Assembly: GCA_017483235.1 (NCBI GenBank)
Contig: JAFULE010000223.1
Coordinates: forward strand, 1-9,154
Source of the DNA: Faecalibacterium sp.
GTDB taxonomy: Bacteria; Bacillota; Clostridia; Oscillospirales; Ruminococcaceae
DNA: 9,154 bases
Reading direction: 5' to 3'
Shown here: piece after piece, positions 5,943 to 9,154 of the stretch
Layout of the letters: each line of letters starts with the position of its first letter
Numbering within the stretch: the first letter of the stretch is position 1
Notes under the pieces: generated by a model
Databases searched by the model: none
Told to the model about the DNA's origin: nothing
What the model saw: the letters and a program-made list of their open reading frames with translations, nothing else
Program-made: the position numbers and the translations under genes

Positions 5943-6869
5943 ATGGACCAGTTTTTCAAAATGGCCGAGATCCAGTCGGTGCTGTTTTTGTACATGCTGG
6001 TGGGTTACGCGGCGGGCAAGCTGGGCATGTTCAAAGAGCCTGCCCGCCGCGGCTTCAATGATCTGCTGCTGTATGTGGCCATGCCCTGCATGATCTTCCA
6101 GTCATTCGATCGCGAATTTACCGCCGACACCCTGCGGCAGGGTGCGCTGATCATCTGCGTTGCCTCCGGCATTTCGGCGGTGGCCTGGGCCTTTGGCAAG
6201 GTGGCCTACAACTGGTGCCCGCCCGGCGAGCGCAGTATTATGCAGTACGGCACTCTGTTCAGCAACGCGGGCTTTGCCGGCCTGCCGGTCATTCAGGACG
6301 CTTACGGCGCACCGGGCCTGTTTCTGGCCAGTTTGTTCCTCATCCCCAACCGCATCCTGATGTGGTCGGTGGGGGTAAACCTGTTCACCGGCCAGAAAGC
6401 CGCCGGCAAAGCGGCCCGGCGCAAAGCCATCAAAAGTGTACTGACCAACCCCGGCATTCTGGCAGTGGAAGCCGGCTTTGTGCGCATGCTGCTGCAGCCT
6501 GCCCTGCCTGCCCCGCTGACCAAAGCGATGGACACGCTGGGCAGCATCTGCACCCCACTGAGCATGATCGTTATCGGCCTGATCTTATCGGCAGTGGATC
6601 TGCGCACCGTGCTGGACAAAAAGGTTTTTGTTCTGATGGGGGTGCGGCAGTTTCTGTTTCCCCTCAGCGCTTTGTTTGTGCTGCGCGCTCTGGGGCTTGA
6701 CCCGCTGACTGTTCAGGTGGCGGTGGTGCTCAACGGCATGCCGGTGGGCAGTTCCACCGCCCTGCTGGCCGACCAGTACGGTGCCGATTCGGCCTTTGCC
6801 AGCAAATGCGTGATGCTCAGCACCCTGACCAGCCTTGTCACCATTCCCATTCTGACCCTGTTCTTTTAA
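5943..6869 (+). CDS. AEC-family (auxin efflux carrier-like) membrane transporter
   Basis: A 308-residue polytopic membrane protein of the AEC family, whose bacterial members move malate, malonate and other organic acids. About ten hydrophobic segments are visible, in two halves linked by a basic loop near 150-166. Typical motifs are SNAGFAGLPVIQDAYG (107-122), TNPGILAV (168-175), TPLSMIVIG (204-212) and NGMPVGSSTALLADQYG (264-280). A GGAAGGAGG site lies just before the ATG, and the gap after garD is 27 bp. Its place in the operon suggests transport of the pathway substrate, a by-product such as a released acid, or an end product. This makes it the second carboxylate transporter of the locus beside TctABC, and direction cannot be told from sequence. 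Family firm, cargo unknown. Confidence 0.9.
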   Translation: MDQFFKMAEIQSVLFLYMLVGYAAGKLGMFKEPARRGFNDLLLYVAMPCMIFQSFDREFTADTLRQGALIICVASGISAVAWAFGKVAYNWCPPGERSIMQYGTLFSNAGFAGLPVIQDAYGAPGLFLASLFLIPNRILMWSVGVNLFTGQKAAGKAARRKAIKSVLTNPGILAVEAGFVRMLLQPALPAPLTKAMDTLGSICTPLSMIVIGLILSAVDLRTVLDKKVFVLMGVRQFLFPLSALFVLRALGLDPLTVQVAVVLNGMPVGSSTALLADQYGADSAFASKCVMLSTLTSLVTIPILTLFF

Positions 6870-6884
6870 AAGGAGGCGTTTGCC

Positions 6885-7856
6885 ATGTCCATCAAAATCG
6901 AGCTGCCCGCCCGCTACGGCCATACCGACGACGAGCTGGCTTTCATCCGCGAAATGGGTGTGCATTACCTGAACCTGAACGTCATGCCCGACCATGCCAA
7001 CTACGAGGATATGGCTGCCGAAGCCGAGCGGCTGGCCAAATACGACATTCGCATTTCGGACCTTGCCTGCCCACCCTGGCAGAAAAACGCCGACATCATT
7101 CTGGGCCGCCCCAACCGGGACGAAGAGATCGAAAAATTCAACGGCTTTATCCGGCTGGCCGGGCAGATCGGCGCACCGCTGGTATCGGTGGCATGGCAGC
7201 CCAACGGCATTTTCCGCACTGGGCGCGCCCCCTGCAGCTGTGCCCGCGGCGGCACCACCTTTTACGCCGACATGGCCGAGATCGAGGCCCGGCCCATCAG
7301 CAACGACCGGGTGTACACCGAAGAGGAAATGTGGGCCAATTTTTCCTATTTTCTGGAAAAAGCCCTGCCGGTGTGCGAGCAGGCCGGCGTGAAGCTGGCG
7401 CTGCACCCCAACGACCCGCCGGTGGCCAGTTTGGGCGGCGTGGCCAGCCTGATCTGGCGCACCGAGCATTACCGCCGCGCACTGGCACTGGCCGGCGACA
7501 GCAAGGCGCTGGGCGTGAAAATGTGCGTGGGCTGCTGGCTGGAAGACCCCGCCTTCGGCGACTTGATGGCCGACATTGAAGAATTCCAGCGCAAGGGCCA
7601 GCTGGTGGAGGTACACTTCCGCAATGTGTCGGGCACCCTGCCCTATTTTGAAGAGACCCTGAGCGAAGACGGCTACGCCAATATGTACCAAATTCTTACC
7701 CAGTTTGTGCGCTGCGGCTTCGACGGCTTTATGTCGGTGGACCACGGCTTCGGCGGCTACCCTGCCATTGGCGGGCAGCTGGGCGCATTGGCCTACCCCA
7801 CCGGCCACCTGAAAGGCATGCTGCACGCGGTGGAATACCAGCTGGGCCTGCGCTGA
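6885..7856 (+). CDS. Mannonate dehydratase-like (UxuA family) TIM-barrel enzyme
   Basis: A 323-residue soluble protein related to the UxuA mannonate dehydratase/xylose-isomerase-like barrel superfamily. UxuA converts D-mannonate to 2-keto-3-deoxygluconate. The UxuA-like blocks are LALHPNDPP (171-179), VKMCVGCWLE (211-220), VEVHFRNVSG (241-250), DGYANMYQ (262-269) and SVDHGFGG (284-291); His174, Cys214, His244 and Asp286 are the expected metal-ligand positions. It is shorter than E. coli UxuA (about 394 residues) and the Cys block differs from the usual form, so it may act on another sugar acid. It is last in the operon, 15 bp after the AEC gene, with AGGAGG 8 bases before the ATG, and is followed directly by a terminator. 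Family is likely; mannonate activity is not claimed, hence no symbol. Confidence 0.8.
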   Translation: MSIKIELPARYGHTDDELAFIREMGVHYLNLNVMPDHANYEDMAAEAERLAKYDIRISDLACPPWQKNADIILGRPNRDEEIEKFNGFIRLAGQIGAPLVSVAWQPNGIFRTGRAPCSCARGGTTFYADMAEIEARPISNDRVYTEEEMWANFSYFLEKALPVCEQAGVKLALHPNDPPVASLGGVASLIWRTEHYRRALALAGDSKALGVKMCVGCWLEDPAFGDLMADIEEFQRKGQLVEVHFRNVSGTLPYFEETLSEDGYANMYQILTQFVRCGFDGFMSVDHGFGGYPAIGGQLGALAYPTGHLKGMLHAVEYQLGLR

Positions 7857-7879
7857 AGGTTAATATCACAAAAAAGCAA

Positions 7880-7910
7880 CCCCCGTCTTGTTCAGACGGG
7901 GGTTTTCTTT
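7880..7910. terminator. Strong bidirectional Rho-independent terminator
   Basis: CCCCCGTCT (7880-7888) pairs perfectly with AGACGGGGG (7894-7902) around the loop TGTTC, followed by TTTTCTTT on the plus strand. On the minus strand the stem is followed by TTGCTTTTTT. It lies 23 bp after the plus-strand operon and 10 bp after the convergent minus-strand DUF3021 gene, so it probably ends both transcripts. Confidence 0.93.
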
Positions 7911-7920
7911 GCGGCAAACA

Positions 7921-8364
7921 TCAATCGGCCGGGGGGCGGGCAGCGTTTTTCTGCAAAATTACGTTCAGCCGTGCAGTGCGCCGCCGGATGATGGCGTAAA
8001 TCACGGCCCAGATGGCCAGATAGCCCACCACAAAAATGGCCGTAAACACCAATATGGGCGCAGTGCCCCATTCCAGCCAGCCGTTGACCAGATAGGTGGC
8101 CAGATAACACAGATACAGCACCCCGCCGTGGATGAGGATGGCCACCATCAAAGGCAGCTGTTCGATCTGATAAACAGCATTCATGCCGCCCGCCACAAAT
8201 GCAAGGGCCGAAAGCGAAAGAATGCCCACGCACACTTCGGTTACGGTCAGGGTTTGCAGGCCGCAATGCCGCTGCAAAATCAGATAGAACACCACCAGAA
8301 CCATGGGGCCCAACCCACAGGCCACAACGCCCCGGTGCAGAAAGTCCAGAATTACCTTTTTCAT
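7921..8364 (-). CDS. DUF3021 family membrane protein
   Basis: A 147-residue integral membrane protein with four predicted helices at about 10-30, 43-63, 70-92 and 102-125 and a basic C-terminal tail. The segment AGGMNAVYQIEQLPLMV followed by LIHGG (58-81) fits DUF3021, a family usually encoded right beside a LytTR regulator and thought to modulate it at the membrane. I place the start at 8364 because its ATG overlaps the LytTR stop (ATGA) and an AAGGAGG lies 12 bases upstream; the frame stays open to 8430 but that extension is inside lytTR and has no RBS. The gene ends just before the shared terminator. Its molecular role is not established; the coupling suggests it controls or senses for the upstream regulator. 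Confidence 0.87.
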   Translation of the reverse strand: MKKVILDFLHRGVVACGLGPMVLVVFYLILQRHCGLQTLTVTEVCVGILSLSALAFVAGGMNAVYQIEQLPLMVAILIHGGVLYLCYLATYLVNGWLEWGTAPILVFTAIFVVGYLAIWAVIYAIIRRRTARLNVILQKNAARPPAD

Positions 8365-8804
8365 ACCCCTTCGTACCTCCTTCGGATTTCGGCAAAGCAG
8401 CGGCGGGACACATATTCCCGGTAGCCGCACCGGAACACCGCATCCACCCCGCCGCTGAATGCCGCGTCAAACCGAAGAATACGATGCTCGTTGGCAAGGG
8501 TGGATTTGTTGATGCGGATAAAATACGAGGGCAGCACCGTCTCCAGCTCGCGCAGCCGGTCCTGCAGCCGATAGCGGCAGCCCGCGGTGTCGATGGCCAT
8601 CACCCTGCGGTCAAGCACGGTGATGCATTCGATTTCGGAAAAAGACAGGCGGCGCATTTCATCTTCCCGGTAGCCCAGCACACAGTCTGCACCGGAAAAG
8701 CCGCACACAAGGTTTTCGATCTGCTGGGTCAGCGCGGAGGGCGCGTGCACAACGGCCACAATTTCCTCCTCGGCGTTTTTGTCGATCACAAGTCTGTATT
8801 TCAT
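8361..8804 (-). CDS. LytTR domain DNA-binding transcriptional regulator
   Basis: A 147-residue regulator with a LytTR DNA-binding domain in its C-terminal two thirds and no CheY-like receiver. The N-terminal part (1-50) is short and not recognisable. The LytTR signature runs from LSFSEIECITVLDRRVMAID (53-72) through YRLQDRLRELETVLPSYFIR (78-97) to INKSTLANEHRILRF (98-112), the usual strand-helix-strand pattern with the FIRINKS and N positions conserved. The start at 8804 has AAGGAAGG 5 bases upstream; the longer frame to 9104 runs antiparallel in register through the permease gene and is rejected. It overlaps the DUF3021 gene by ATGA and follows the ABC permease by 11 bp. Such LytTR-DUF3021 pairs commonly autoregulate a neighbouring ABC-2 exporter. 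Confidence 0.92.
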   Translation of the reverse strand: MKYRLVIDKNAEEEIVAVVHAPSALTQQIENLVCGFSGADCVLGYREDEMRRLSFSEIECITVLDRRVMAIDTAGCRYRLQDRLRELETVLPSYFIRINKSTLANEHRILRFDAAFSGGVDAVFRCGYREYVSRRCFAEIRRRYEGV

Positions 8805-8815
8805 TGCATCCTTCC

Positions 8816-9154
8816 TTACTGCCGTTTTCTCTGCCCCAGAAAGCAGACCACCGCTGCCGCCGTTGCCAGCACACTGTACAGCACCACCTGCATGGCATGG
8901 GCTGCCGCAGCCCCGAAATCGGCGGCAAAAAGAGCTTTTTCCAGTTCCGCCGCGTGCACAAAGGGCAGGGCATGGGCAATGTTCCGAAACCCGCCGCCCA
9001 CCAGTTCCAGATCGAACCACACCCCCGAAAACCAAGCCGAAAGGTTGGTAAGCAGTGCGCCGCAGATGCCGCCCACCTGCTTTACGCCAAACACACTGCC
9101 GCACACAAGCCCCAGCGCAATGTTGAACACCGCCATGGGCAGCAGGCCGGCAAC
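8816..9154 (-). CDS. ABC-2 type transporter permease (partial, C-terminal end)
   Basis: The last 112 residues of a membrane protein whose 5' part lies beyond the right edge. Two hydrophobic helices at the beginning, then ALLTNLSAWFSGVWFDLELV, an extracytoplasmic-looking segment with ALPFVHAAELEKAL, and a final helix (VLYSVLATAAAVVCFLG) ending in QRKRQ are typical of the C-terminal half of ABC-2 permeases, where a conserved LP segment precedes the last helix. The stop is 11 bp upstream of the LytTR start, so the genes form one operon with DUF3021. The partner ATPase is probably just outside the window. Such permeases export drugs, antimicrobial peptides or lipids; the substrate cannot be read from this fragment. 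Confidence 0.8.
   Translation of the reverse strand, partial: VAGLLPMAVFNIALGLVCGSVFGVKQVGGICGALLTNLSAWFSGVWFDLELVGGGFRNIAHALPFVHAAELEKALFAADFGAAAAHAMQVVLYSVLATAAAVVCFLGQRKRQ

Noticed and set aside
6585..7826. 413-codon minus-strand open frame opposite the AEC and UxuA-like genes
   Set aside because: It spans the junction of two well-supported genes and has shadow-like His/Gly/Gln-rich composition.
8365..8430. Longer DUF3021 start at 8430
   Set aside because: The extra residues lie inside lytTR without an RBS; the ATGA overlap at 8364 is the natural start.
8805..9104. Longer LytTR start at 9104
   Set aside because: It would overlap the ABC permease in another frame; the ATG at 8804 has a clear RBS and gives a sensible 147-residue protein.
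1..9154. tRNA, rRNA, CRISPR array, insertion sequence or phage attachment site
   Set aside because: I saw no regular repeat-spacer pattern, transposase-like product, cloverleaf or terminal inverted repeats with target duplications on either strand.

Overview
The window looks like chromosomal DNA of a GC-rich, low-GC-phylum Gram-positive anaerobe, most likely a gut Clostridia/Oscillospiraceae-type organism (Faecalibacterium/Gemmiger/Subdoligranulum-like). I infer this from the strong AGGAGG-type ribosome binding sites, the LytTR plus DUF3021 gene pair, the C-ending codon bias and the lipoprotein solute-binding protein. No rRNA or other taxonomic marker is present, so the assignment is only moderately sure.

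Left part (1-2106, minus strand): an operon for a tripartite tricarboxylate transporter (TTT), in the order tctC (binding lipoprotein), tctB (small membrane subunit), tctA (large membrane subunit, running off the window edge). A strong hairpin lies between tctC and tctB, where it could set a high binding-protein:permease ratio.

Middle: a 497-bp AT-rich divergent intergenic region (2107-2603) with candidate promoters in both directions and several palindromes and direct repeats. It is followed by a five-gene plus-strand operon (2604-7856): MBL-fold metallohydrolase, alpha/beta serine hydrolase, galactarate dehydratase (garD, the firmest call), AEC-family membrane transporter, and a short UxuA/mannonate-dehydratase-like TIM-barrel protein. 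Genes are tightly packed, with one ATGA overlap, and the operon ends at a strong bidirectional terminator (7880-7910).

Right part (7921-9154, minus strand, convergent): the 3' end of an ABC-2 type permease, a short LytTR DNA-binding regulator and a DUF3021 membrane protein. This is a known kind of self-regulated export module and is functionally separate from the middle cluster.

Together the TTT system and the garD operon look like an uptake-and-catabolism locus for galactarate or a related sugar diacid. Two unrelated hydrolases sit ahead of the dehydratase, which suggests that the imported compound is a lactone, ester or other conjugate that must be hydrolysed before dehydration. The aldolase, reductase, kinase and a dedicated regulator are not in the window.
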